Positions 33,813 to 41,724 of a stretch of 41,724 nucleotides of DNA are shown in pieces. Below the pieces are notes generated by a model. That model made no database searches. It saw nothing but the letters and a program-made list of their open reading frames with translations, and was not told the DNA's origin. The DNA comes from Kocuria rosea subsp. polaris (GTDB lineage: Bacteria > Actinomycetota > Actinomycetes > Actinomycetales > Micrococcaceae). The first letter of the stretch is position 1; each line of letters opens with the position of its first letter. The translations under genes and the position numbers were made by a program. Location of the stretch: contig MLDA01000027.1 of NCBI GenBank assembly GCA_023896275.1, forward strand, positions 1 through 41,724, given 5' to 3'.

Positions 33813-34648
33813 CCGGGCGTCACCGCTTCCACCGCGGGTCGATCCACCGCTCCCCCGTAGCGGCGATCGCGCTGGGCGTAGATCTCGACTGCCTCCCACA
33901 AGGTGCGCCGGTCGACGTCGGGCCAGAGCACGTCCATGAAGACCATCTCGGCGTAGGCCGCCTGCCAGAGCATGAAGTTCGAGGTGCGCTGTTCCCCGGA
34001 GCTGCGCAGGAAGAGGTCAACGTCGGGTAGCTCGGGCGCGTAGAGGTACTTGCCCAGTGTCCGATCCGTGATGCCCTTCGGCTTGAGCCGGCCCGCGGAG
34101 ACATCCGCTGCCATCGCCTGCACGGCGTCGACGATCTCGGCGCGCCCGCCGTAGTTCACGCACATCGTCAGCTGGCACGTCTGATTCTCGCGCGTGAGCT
34201 CTTCGGCGGACTTGAGCTCGTTCACGACGCTCTTCCAGAGCCGCGGCTCGCGCCCGGCCCAGCGCACGCGCACACCCCACTCGTTGAGCTGATCCCGGCG
34301 GGAGCGCAGCACGTCACGGGAGAAGCCCATGAGAAACCGGACCTCGTCGGGACTGCGCCGCCAGTTCTCCGTGGAGAACGCGTACACCGAAACGTACTCG
34401 ACGCCGATCTCGATGGCGCCGGCGACGACGTCGAGCAGCGCCGCCTCCCCGGCGCGGTGCCCCTCGGTGCGCGGCAGGCCTCGTTGATTGGCCCAGCGGC
34501 CGTTCCCGTCCATGACGATCGCGACGTGCCGTGGCACGAACTGCGCGGGGATCTTCGGCGGCTGCGCGCCGCTCGGATGCGGGGCGGGAGGCGCCGGATG
34601 CGCGCCGCCCTGCGATCCTCTGGTGCTGCGCGTCGGTCCTGCCATCAT
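33782..34648 (-). CDS. uppS: Isoprenyl (undecaprenyl-type) diphosphate synthase
   Basis: 288 residues. The ATG at 34648 overlaps the recO stop by 4 bp. The cis-prenyltransferase motifs are complete: [17 protein letters not shown] with the catalytic Asp, the following [20 protein letters not shown], and the C-terminal [19 protein letters not shown]. It builds the polyprenyl carrier lipid for peptidoglycan and, through ppm1, for mannosylation. The N-terminal 40 residues are Pro/Ala-rich and disordered. Chain length (C50 or C55) cannot be fixed from sequence. The 3' end overlaps the alpha/beta-hydrolase gene on the other strand by 31 bp. Confidence 0.94.
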   Translation of the reverse strand: MMAGPTRSTRGSQGGAHPAPPAPHPSGAQPPKIPAQFVPRHVAIVMDGNGRWANQRGLPRTEGHRAGEAALLDVVAGAIEIGVEYVSVYAFSTENWRRSPDEVRFLMGFSRDVLRSRRDQLNEWGVRVRWAGREPRLWKSVVNELKSAEELTRENQTCQLTMCVNYGGRAEIVDAVQAMAADVSAGRLKPKGITDRTLGKYLYAPELPDVDLFLRSSGEQRTSNFMLWQAAYAEMVFMDVLWPDVDRRTLWEAVEIYAQRDRRYGGAVDRPAVEAVTPGQAGAESPLA

Positions 34649-35394
34649 GCCCTTTCCACGTGTTCGAGTGACTTGACTACTCGTTCGAGGTGCCACTGCA
34701 GGTACCCCGAGACAATGTTGGCGGCCTCGCGCCGGGCGGGTGCCTGCGCGGTCGCGGCCCGCGGCCAGTCGCCCGTGAGCAGGGCGTCCAGCAGGCCGAT
34801 CGTCTCCGCCGACGGCGACAAGGAACCGGCCGGTCGGCAGTCGGCGCAGACCACGCCGCCGAGGGGAACGTTCACGGCAGCGTGCGGTCCCGGTGAACCG
34901 CAACGCACGCACCGCGAGAAGCTCGGCGTCCAGCCGGCCGTCGCGACCGAGCGCAGCAGGAACGAGTCCAGAACGAGCGACGGGTCGTGTTCCCCGCGGG
35001 CCAGCGCGGCGAACGCCCCGTGCAGGAGTCGATATTGTGCCGCGGCGTCGTGATCCTCTTCGGTCAGCCGCTCGGTCGTCTCCGCCATGGCGTGGGCGGC
35101 TGTGTACAACCGGTAGTCCGCGGCCAGCCGCTGCCCGTAGGGCGAACGGATCTGTGCCTGGGTGACGACGTGCAGGCTGCGCCCGGTCGAGATCTGCGCG
35201 TCCACCAGCATGAACGGCTCCAGTGTGGCTCCGAGTTTCGAACTCGTGCGGCGGACGCCCTTCGCGACCGCGCGCACCTGCCCGTGGCTGGGCGTGAGCA
35301 GCACGACGATCCGGTCCGCCTCGCCGAGCTTGTGCGTGCGCAGCACGATCGCGGGCGTGCGATACGACTTGGACGCGAAACTGGACCTGGGCAT
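34645..35394 (-). CDS. recO: DNA repair protein RecO
   Basis: 249 residues from the ATG at 35394, where a GATAAT box lies 6 nt upstream; the frame is open 14 codons further. An N-terminal OB-fold contains [20 protein letters not shown] and the basic [14 protein letters not shown] zinc site follows with four Cys (RCVRCG and VCADC). It loads RecA on SSB-coated DNA in the RecFOR pathway. Coupled to uppS by an ATGA overlap, as usual in Actinobacteria. Confidence 0.94.
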   Translation of the reverse strand: MPRSSFASKSYRTPAIVLRTHKLGEADRIVVLLTPSHGQVRAVAKGVRRTSSKLGATLEPFMLVDAQISTGRSLHVVTQAQIRSPYGQRLAADYRLYTAAHAMAETTERLTEEDHDAAAQYRLLHGAFAALARGEHDPSLVLDSFLLRSVATAGWTPSFSRCVRCGSPGPHAAVNVPLGGVVCADCRPAGSLSPSAETIGLLDALLTGDWPRAATAQAPARREAANIVSGYLQWHLERVVKSLEHVERA

Positions 35395-35400
35395 CTGCCG

Positions 35401-35406
35401 ATTATC
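35401..35406 (-). promoter_or_regulatory. -10 box of recO-uppS
   Basis: GATAAT on the minus strand (five of six consensus bases) ends 6 nt before the ATG at 35394, which supports the shorter recO start. No -35 is apparent. Confidence 0.4.
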
Positions 35407-35442
35407 CCAAACTTCCCTCGTCCGCGGTGCCGACACGGCACA

Positions 35443-35479
35443 ACGGCGACGCCCCCATCCGCGGGGAGGGCGCCGCCGT
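35443..35479 (-). terminator. Hairpin after leuA
   Basis: ACGGCGACGCCC (35443-35454) pairs with GGGCGCCGCCGT (35468-35479) with one A/C mismatch, 6 bp behind the leuA stop. The T-run on the minus strand is poor (TT). It separates leuA from recO. Confidence 0.6.
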
Positions 35480-35485
35480 CGTGGT

Positions 35486-37325
<1,840 letters not shown>

Positions 37326-37394
37326 CTAGTGTGCCTGTGGGCCCTCACCGCGGCGACTTAGAAGTAGCGACATGCAACGCATGGTTGAAACCAT
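37326..37394 (-). CDS. leuL: Leucine leader peptide of leuA
   Basis: 22 codons, ATG at 37394 to TAG at 37326, starting 8 nt after a very strong AGGAGG site (37408-37403). It contains MSLLLS: three Leu codons in a row, CTA CTT CTA (37367-37359), two of them CTA, which is rare in this GC-rich genome. Stalling at these codons when charged tRNA-Leu is scarce would place a ribosome against the stem in the same frame. This is the classical design of amino-acid attenuators, and leu leader peptides before leuA have been described in Actinobacteria. Confidence 0.8.
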   Translation of the reverse strand: MVSTMRCMSLLLSRRGEGPQAH

Positions 37395-37459
37395 AACACC
37401 GTCCTCCTCGTCGGTTCGCCCTCACTGACATTGTTGCGTATCGGGGTCGCGCGGCCGAA

Positions 37460-37480
37460 CCGGCTCAGAAGCCGAGCCGG
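37460..37480. terminator. Short hairpin at the era stop
   Basis: CCGGCTC (37460-37466) and GAGCCGG (37474-37480) form a 7-bp stem overlapping the era stop codon. No T-run follows, so the terminator role is weak. Confidence 0.3.
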
Positions 37481-38466
37481 CCGAGCTGCTTGGGGTCCCG
37501 CTGCCATTCCTTCGCGACCTTGACGTGCAGATCTAGGAAGATCTTGGTTCCGAGCAGCCCTTCGATGCTCTTGCGGGCGCGCGATCCGACCTCCCGCAGC
37601 CGTGCGCCGCCCTTGCCAATGATGATCGCCTTCTGGCTCGACCGTTCGACGAAGAGGTTCACGTGCACGTCCAGTAGCGGGCTGTCCTCCGGGCGCCCCT
37701 CCCGCGGGATCATTTCCTCGACGACGACGGCCAGCGAGTGCGGGAGTTCGTCGCGCACGCCCTCGAGGGCCGCCTCGCGAATGAGCTCGGAGACCATTTT
37801 GATCTCCGGTTCGTCAGTGAGCTCACCGTCCGGATAGAGCGGCGGCGAGAGCGGCAGCTGCGCGACGAGCACGTCGGACACCGCCTCGATCTGGTAGTCC
37901 CCCGTCGCCGACACGGGTACGACGGCGGCCCATCCACCCTCGCCCAGGATCTCTTCGCCGAGCCGGGCCACGGCCAGGAGCTGTTCTCCCAGCGCGTCCT
38001 TCGACACGAGATCGGCCTTCGTCACCACCGCAACGACGGGCTTGCGGCCCAAGCCCGAGAGCTGCTGGGCGATGTAACGGTCTCCGGGGCCGATCTTCTC
38101 GTTCGCCGGCAGACAGAATCCGATGGCGTCGACCTCGGCCAGCGTCTGCTCCACGAGGTCGTTGAGCCGCTGGCCCAGCAGCGTCCGCGGCCGGTGCAGC
38201 CCCGGCGTGTCGACGAGCACGAGCTGCGCGTCCGGGCGGTGCACGATGCCGCGGATCGTGTGGCGCGTGGTCTGCGGCTTGTTGGAGGTGATGGCGACCT
38301 TGCGCCCCACGAGCGCATTCGTCAGCGTCGACTTGCCGGCGTTCGGGCGTCCGACGAACGAAGCGAACCCCGCCCGGTACCCCTCGGGCACCTCCGTGAT
38401 GAACGCGCCGGTCGATTGACCTGCGCTGACTGGACGGCTGGTGTCTTGCTTTCGGTGTCCGCTCAT
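37465..38466 (-). CDS. era: GTPase Era
   Basis: 333 residues; a 27-residue N-terminal extension precedes the G domain. G motifs: G1 GRPNAGKST near 39-47, G2 TTRHTIRG, G3 DTPGLH near 86, G4 TKAD near 158. The C-terminal KH domain contains IIGKGGARLREVGSRARKSIE. Era binds the 3' end of 16S rRNA and helps mature the 30S subunit. The ATG overlaps the corC stop by 4 bp. Confidence 0.97.
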   Translation of the reverse strand: MSGHRKQDTSRPVSAGQSTGAFITEVPEGYRAGFASFVGRPNAGKSTLTNALVGRKVAITSNKPQTTRHTIRGIVHRPDAQLVLVDTPGLHRPRTLLGQRLNDLVEQTLAEVDAIGFCLPANEKIGPGDRYIAQQLSGLGRKPVVAVVTKADLVSKDALGEQLLAVARLGEEILGEGGWAAVVPVSATGDYQIEAVSDVLVAQLPLSPPLYPDGELTDEPEIKMVSELIREAALEGVRDELPHSLAVVVEEMIPREGRPEDSPLLDVHVNLFVERSSQKAIIIGKGGARLREVGSRARKSIEGLLGTKIFLDLHVKVAKEWQRDPKQLGRLGF

Positions 38467-39788
38467 TCTGCCTCCTCGGCAATTTCGTCTGCGGTCCGGC
38501 GGCCGGTGGAGCCGTCGTGTCGGGTGGTGGAATCCTGCTCACCGGCCGGTTCCCAGGCCAGCACGTTCCTGATCCTGTTGCGGCGGCCTTCGAGGTCCTC
38601 CGCGTGCAGCCGGAGCCCGTCGATCGTCACTTCCGAGCCGACGATCGGCACGCGTCCGAGGGTCTTGGCGAGCAGCCCGCCGACGGTGTCGACCTCTTCG
38701 TCGTCCAGTTGACGGCCGAAGATCTCACCGAAGTCGTCGATCGACATCCGCGAATCCACCCGGTAGACGCCGGGCTCGATCTCCTCGCACTCGTGCCGGT
38801 CGGCGTCGTACTCGTCGTCGATCTCGCCGACGATCTCCTCGATGAGGTCCTCGAGAGTCACGAGGCCCGCGGTGCCTCCATACTCGTCGATGACGATCGC
38901 GACATGTGTCGATTCACGCTGGAGCTCCTGGAGCAGCTCGGCCACCCCCTTGGATTCAGGCACGTAGCGCACGTCCCGGGAGAGCTCGTCCACCGGGCGG
39001 GGGTCGGCCGGGTCGGCGTGCAGCGCCGCGGCGAGATCCTTGAGGTACACAACCCCGACGATCTGGTCGGCGCTGCCGTCGATCACGGGGATGCGCGAGT
39101 AGCCCGAGCGAAGGAAGACGCTCATCGCGGACGGCAGCCTCGTCCCCGCATCGAGCGTGACCATGTCGGTGCGCGGAACCATGACGGCGCGGACGCGGGT
39201 GTCCCCCAGCTCGAAGACCGAGTGGATAAGGTCCGCCTCGACGTCCTCGAGAACGTCGGCCTCGTTGGCGCGGTCGACGAAATCGCGGAACTGTTCCTCG
39301 GTGAAGAAAGCCTCCTCGTCCACGGCGTCGCCGGGGCTGAGCTTGGAGCCCAACCCGACGAGCCAGGTCGGAATCGGCCCGAGCACGAGGCGCAAGAATC
39401 GCACCATCGGCGAGGCCAGGAGGACGACTTTGGAGGCGTGCACGCGGCCCAAGCGGCGCGGGGAGATTCCGACAAGCACGAAGCCAATCGCCGCCATGCT
39501 CGCCGTCGCGAGCAACCCGGCGAAGAAGAGGTGGTCGAGCAGATCGTGGTAGAGGATCCCGAGCGCGACGGCGGAGGCCATCTCGAACCAGATGCGCCAG
39601 AAACGGACCGCGTGGGTGTGCGCGGCGGGATCGGCGAGGATCGCGCGAAGCCGCGGTCGGCGGCGGCCGGCAAGCATCTGTTCGGCCTCCTGCCGTGGCA
39701 GGAAGAAGAACGCAGACTCGGCCGCCGTCAGCAGGGCAGCGCACGCGATGCTGACAACCGCCAGGGCGGCCAGTCCAGCAATGATCAT
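38463..39788 (-). CDS. CNNM/CorC-type membrane protein with CBS pair
   Basis: 441 residues. The N-terminal DUF21/CNNM membrane domain (about 1-140) has four hydrophobic segments. Two CBS domains follow near 195-320 ([26 protein letters not shown]), then the linker [23 protein letters not shown] that marks the second CBS. The CorC_HlyC domain occupies the end ([17 protein letters not shown]...). The family is linked to magnesium export and older names call it haemolysin. Start and stop overlap ybeY and era by 4 bp each. Confidence 0.93.
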   Translation of the reverse strand: MIIAGLAALAVVSIACAALLTAAESAFFFLPRQEAEQMLAGRRRPRLRAILADPAAHTHAVRFWRIWFEMASAVALGILYHDLLDHLFFAGLLATASMAAIGFVLVGISPRRLGRVHASKVVLLASPMVRFLRLVLGPIPTWLVGLGSKLSPGDAVDEEAFFTEEQFRDFVDRANEADVLEDVEADLIHSVFELGDTRVRAVMVPRTDMVTLDAGTRLPSAMSVFLRSGYSRIPVIDGSADQIVGVVYLKDLAAALHADPADPRPVDELSRDVRYVPESKGVAELLQELQRESTHVAIVIDEYGGTAGLVTLEDLIEEIVGEIDDEYDADRHECEEIEPGVYRVDSRMSIDDFGEIFGRQLDDEEVDTVGGLLAKTLGRVPIVGSEVTIDGLRLHAEDLEGRRNRIRNVLAWEPAGEQDSTTRHDGSTGRRTADEIAEEAE

Positions 39789-40264
39789 TCGATGGTCTCC
39801 CGCGGGGCGGGGCGGCCGAGGTACTCGGTCAACAGCTCGCGCTGCAGGCCGAACATCTCCTCGCGTTCGGCGGGCTCGCCGTGGTCAAAGCCGAGAAGGT
39901 GAAGCATCCCGTGCGTGGCCAACAGCAGGATCTCGTCAGCAGTGGAGTGGCCGCCGCGCTTGGCCTGCTCGCGGGCGACCTGTGGGCAGATCACAATGTC
40001 GCCGAGCGTCCCGGCCGGCGTCATCGAACCCGGGCGTCCGGGACTGAGCTCGTCCATGGGGAATGACATGACGTCCGTCGGGCCGGCTAGATCCATCCAC
40101 TCCAGATGCAGCCGCTCCATCGCGTCCTCGTCGACGAGGATGATGGAGACCTCGGCCTCCGGATGCACGTAGAGACGGTCGAGGATGTGCCGACCGAGAC
40201 CGGACAGCGCTTCCAAATCCGCCTCGACGGCGGACTCGTTGTTAACATCGACGGCCACGGTCAC
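39785..40264 (-). CDS. ybeY: Endoribonuclease YbeY
   Basis: 159 residues. The metal-binding signature HGMLHLLGFDH (three His) is complete near 120-130. It trims the 16S rRNA 3' end and takes part in ribosome quality control. The start GTG overlaps the phoH stop (GTGA) and its stop overlaps the next start (ATGA). Together with phoH and era it forms a ribosome and RNA maturation unit. Confidence 0.96.
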   Translation of the reverse strand: MTVAVDVNNESAVEADLEALSGLGRHILDRLYVHPEAEVSIILVDEDAMERLHLEWMDLAGPTDVMSFPMDELSPGRPGSMTPAGTLGDIVICPQVAREQAKRGGHSTADEILLLATHGMLHLLGFDHGEPAEREEMFGLQRELLTEYLGRPAPRETIE

Positions 40265-41415
40265 TCCTCGGTCTTCTGCGGCGCACGACGCCGGTCGGGC
40301 GCCTGCGCGCTGCGGGCAGAACGGTGCCGCCGGTCGTTGCTGTCCGGGCGGAGCGCGTCACGGTTTGACCACGTCTCGTAGGCGGTCACGATGTCCGAAA
40401 CGAGACGGTGGCGGACGACGTCCTCGGCACCGAGCTGACAGAATTCGATGTCGTCCACACCCGCGAGGATCTCCGTCACGACGCGCAGGCCCGACTTCGT
40501 CCCGCCGGGCAGATCAACCTGGGTCACGTCTCCGGTGACCACCATCTTCGAGCCGAAGCCGAGTCTGGTCAGGAACATCTTCATCTGCTCCGGCGTCGTG
40601 TTCTGTGCCTCGTCGAGGATGATGAACGCGTCGTTGAGTGTGCGCCCGCGCATGTAGGCCAGGGGTGCGACCTCGATAGTCCCGGCCGCGATGAGCCTCG
40701 GGATCGTCTCGGGGTCGATCATGTCGTGCAGGGCGTCGTAGAGAGGGCGGAGGTACGGGTCGATCTTGTCCGTGAGGGTACCCGGCAGGAATCCGAGCTT
40801 CTCGCCGGCCTCGACTGCGGGGCGCGTCAGGATGATTCGGCTGACCTCCTTCGCCTGAAGGGCCTGGACGGCTTTGGCCATCGCCAGGAAGGTCTTACCG
40901 GTACCGGCGGGACCGATGCCGAAGATGATGGTGTGGTCGTCGATCGCGTCGACGTAGGACTTCTGGTTCACGGTCTTCGGCCGGATGCTCTTGCCGCGGC
41001 CGGAGAGAATGTTCAGCCCGAAGACGTCCGCCGCAGCACCGGCGGCGGGGCGCTGGTCGTTGACCATGCGCACCAGCTGTTCGACGAGCTGCGGATTGAC
41101 GCGGGTGCCTTTGGCCGCCAGGCCGCGTGCCTCGTGCACGACCCTGAGGGCCTTGTCCGCGTGCTCGGCCTCGCCGGCCACGGTCAGCACATTGCCGCGG
41201 ACATGCAGCAGGGCCTTCGGATAGACCTTCTGGAGGATTCGCACCACCTCGTCGTTGGCTCCCAGCGAGGCGACCATCTCGTCGGTCGATGCGAAGGTGA
41301 TCAGCGTGGGCTCGGCCACTCGGGTCGGCCGCGCTCCAGCGTGGGATTCCGCGGGGAGCGCGTTTAGCGCCTCCGCCAGCTCGTCCGCAATCGGCGGGTC
41401 AGCGTCGTGGGTCAT
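40261..41415 (-). CDS. phoH: PhoH-family ATPase
   Basis: 384 residues from the ATG at 41415; the frame is open 14 codons further, and AAGGAGG lies 13 nt upstream, longer than usual. An N-terminal KH-like region (about 35-110, LLHVRGNVLTVAGE) precedes the PhoH ATPase: Walker A GIGPAGTGKT near 165, the LTRPAVEAGEKLGFLPG segment and Walker B FIILDEAQNTT near 258. The C-terminal 45 residues are Arg/Asp-rich and disordered. The molecular role is unknown, though helicase-like or RNA-related activity is suspected from the constant link with ybeY. It is the first gene of the phoH-ybeY-corC-era unit. Confidence 0.93.
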   Translation of the reverse strand: MTHDADPPIADELAEALNALPAESHAGARPTRVAEPTLITFASTDEMVASLGANDEVVRILQKVYPKALLHVRGNVLTVAGEAEHADKALRVVHEARGLAAKGTRVNPQLVEQLVRMVNDQRPAAGAAADVFGLNILSGRGKSIRPKTVNQKSYVDAIDDHTIIFGIGPAGTGKTFLAMAKAVQALQAKEVSRIILTRPAVEAGEKLGFLPGTLTDKIDPYLRPLYDALHDMIDPETIPRLIAAGTIEVAPLAYMRGRTLNDAFIILDEAQNTTPEQMKMFLTRLGFGSKMVVTGDVTQVDLPGGTKSGLRVVTEILAGVDDIEFCQLGAEDVVRHRLVSDIVTAYETWSNRDALRPDSNDRRHRSARSAQAPDRRRAPQKTEE

Positions 41416-41670
41416 CGGTGCGGCAGAGCCTCCTTGAATCGTGTCCCGTCCCCGCATCTCCGGGGCCCCTCCATCCTACGCGACGGTGTCAGCGCCCGGA
41501 CGCTCTGCCAACGCTGGCACCGGCGCGACCATCACCTTTCGAGACGGTGCATAACTACCAGACATCGAATATCAGTACGGCAACGGTTCGCCCATTCGCC
41601 CCTTTCAGCACGACCTACGGCGGAACGGTATGCCAAGCTGGAGGCTTGCCGGCGAAGTCCCCCCGCTTCA
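41416..41670. other. Upstream region of phoH, no gene seen
   Basis: 255 bp between the phoH start and the terminal palindrome. No frame with a start site or domain is convincing. The phoH promoter should lie here, but I cannot place a good -35/-10 pair. Confidence 0.4.
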
Positions 41671-41724
41671 TCCCCGCCCCGGCCCTCGCGCACGACGCGT
41701 CGTGCGCGAGGGCCGGGGCGGGGA
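41671..41724. repeat. 54-bp perfect palindrome at the window end
   Basis: The segment 41671-41697 (TCCCCGCCCCGGCCCTCGCG...) is followed without any gap by its exact complement, 41698-41724. The window ends at the last palindrome base. It could be a terminator of a gene beyond the edge, like the other near-loopless hairpins here, or an assembly fold-back artefact. Confidence 0.85.

Noticed and set aside
38517-39902. 461-codon plus frame across the corC-like gene and ybeY
   Set aside because: Shadow of two well-supported genes with no recognisable motif.

Overview
The window looks like a chromosomal segment of a high-GC Gram-positive bacterium of the Actinobacteria, most probably order Micrococcales, family Micrococcaceae (Arthrobacter-like). 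The case rests on gene content: RbpA, a fused PafBC regulator, a HelY-type helicase beside tatA/tatC, a qcrC-qcrA-qcrB/ctaE cluster with a di-haem QcrC, CtaF, DUF3043 and DUF3054 proteins, and a phoH-ybeY-corC-era-leuA-recO-uppS series. The window starts inside a DUF222/HNH-like gene and ends exactly at the edge of a 54-bp perfect palindrome, so it may be a whole assembly contig.

Layout. 1-229: 5' part of a DUF222/HNH-type gene (-). 377-8349 (+): pafBC, a small membrane protein, tatA, tatC, helY and a YtcJ-like amidohydrolase, closely spaced. 8350-8737: no gene, but a possible promoter and three hairpins (candidate structured RNA). 8738-9466: polyprenol-phosphate mannosyltransferase, ending at a bidirectional terminator. 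9556-16024 (-): rbpA, SPFH protein, NfeD protein, RlmA-like rRNA methyltransferase, peptide deformylase, AT3-SGNH acyltransferase and a RibD/DHFR-like reductase. 16025-16491: no gene, one AT-rich palindrome. 16492-18669: a lipoprotein, a membrane protein/SatD pair with a twin-repeat promoter, and a DUF3054 protein. 18738-28657: respiratory block. ctaE-qcrC-qcrA-qcrB run forward; ctaC-ctaD-ctaF run in reverse. A GntR regulator sits between them, and trpD plus a small Lrp-type protein flank the block. 28884-33812: A-type Fe-S carrier, M20 peptidase, DUF3043 protein, pyrD and an alpha/beta hydrolase. 33782-41415 (-): phoH-ybeY-corC-era joined by 4-bp overlaps, leuA with its own leader peptide, then recO-uppS.

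How the genes fit together. The bc1 and aa3 oxidase subunits form the actinobacterial III-IV respiratory supercomplex. PafBC, Tat, HelY, RbpA, Def, YbeY, Era, PhoH, RecO, UppS, LeuA, PyrD and TrpD are housekeeping functions in conserved order. Most of the window is therefore ordinary core genome.

The less ordinary signals are: (1) a SatD-type protein with a palm/cyclase-like motif set and a C-terminal HTH, translationally coupled to a DUF3307-like membrane protein and apparently autoregulated; (2) a leucine-rich leader peptide with mutually exclusive RNA stems before leuA; (3) a trpD reading frame that runs through the whole antisense strand of the neighbouring lrp-like gene; (4) a structured intergenic segment before the mannosyltransferase; (5) a SigR/SigH-type promoter for rbpA; (6) at least ten genes whose -10 box lies 6-7 nt from the start codon, implying leaderless mRNAs. 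All calls come from reading the sequence. No database search was run.
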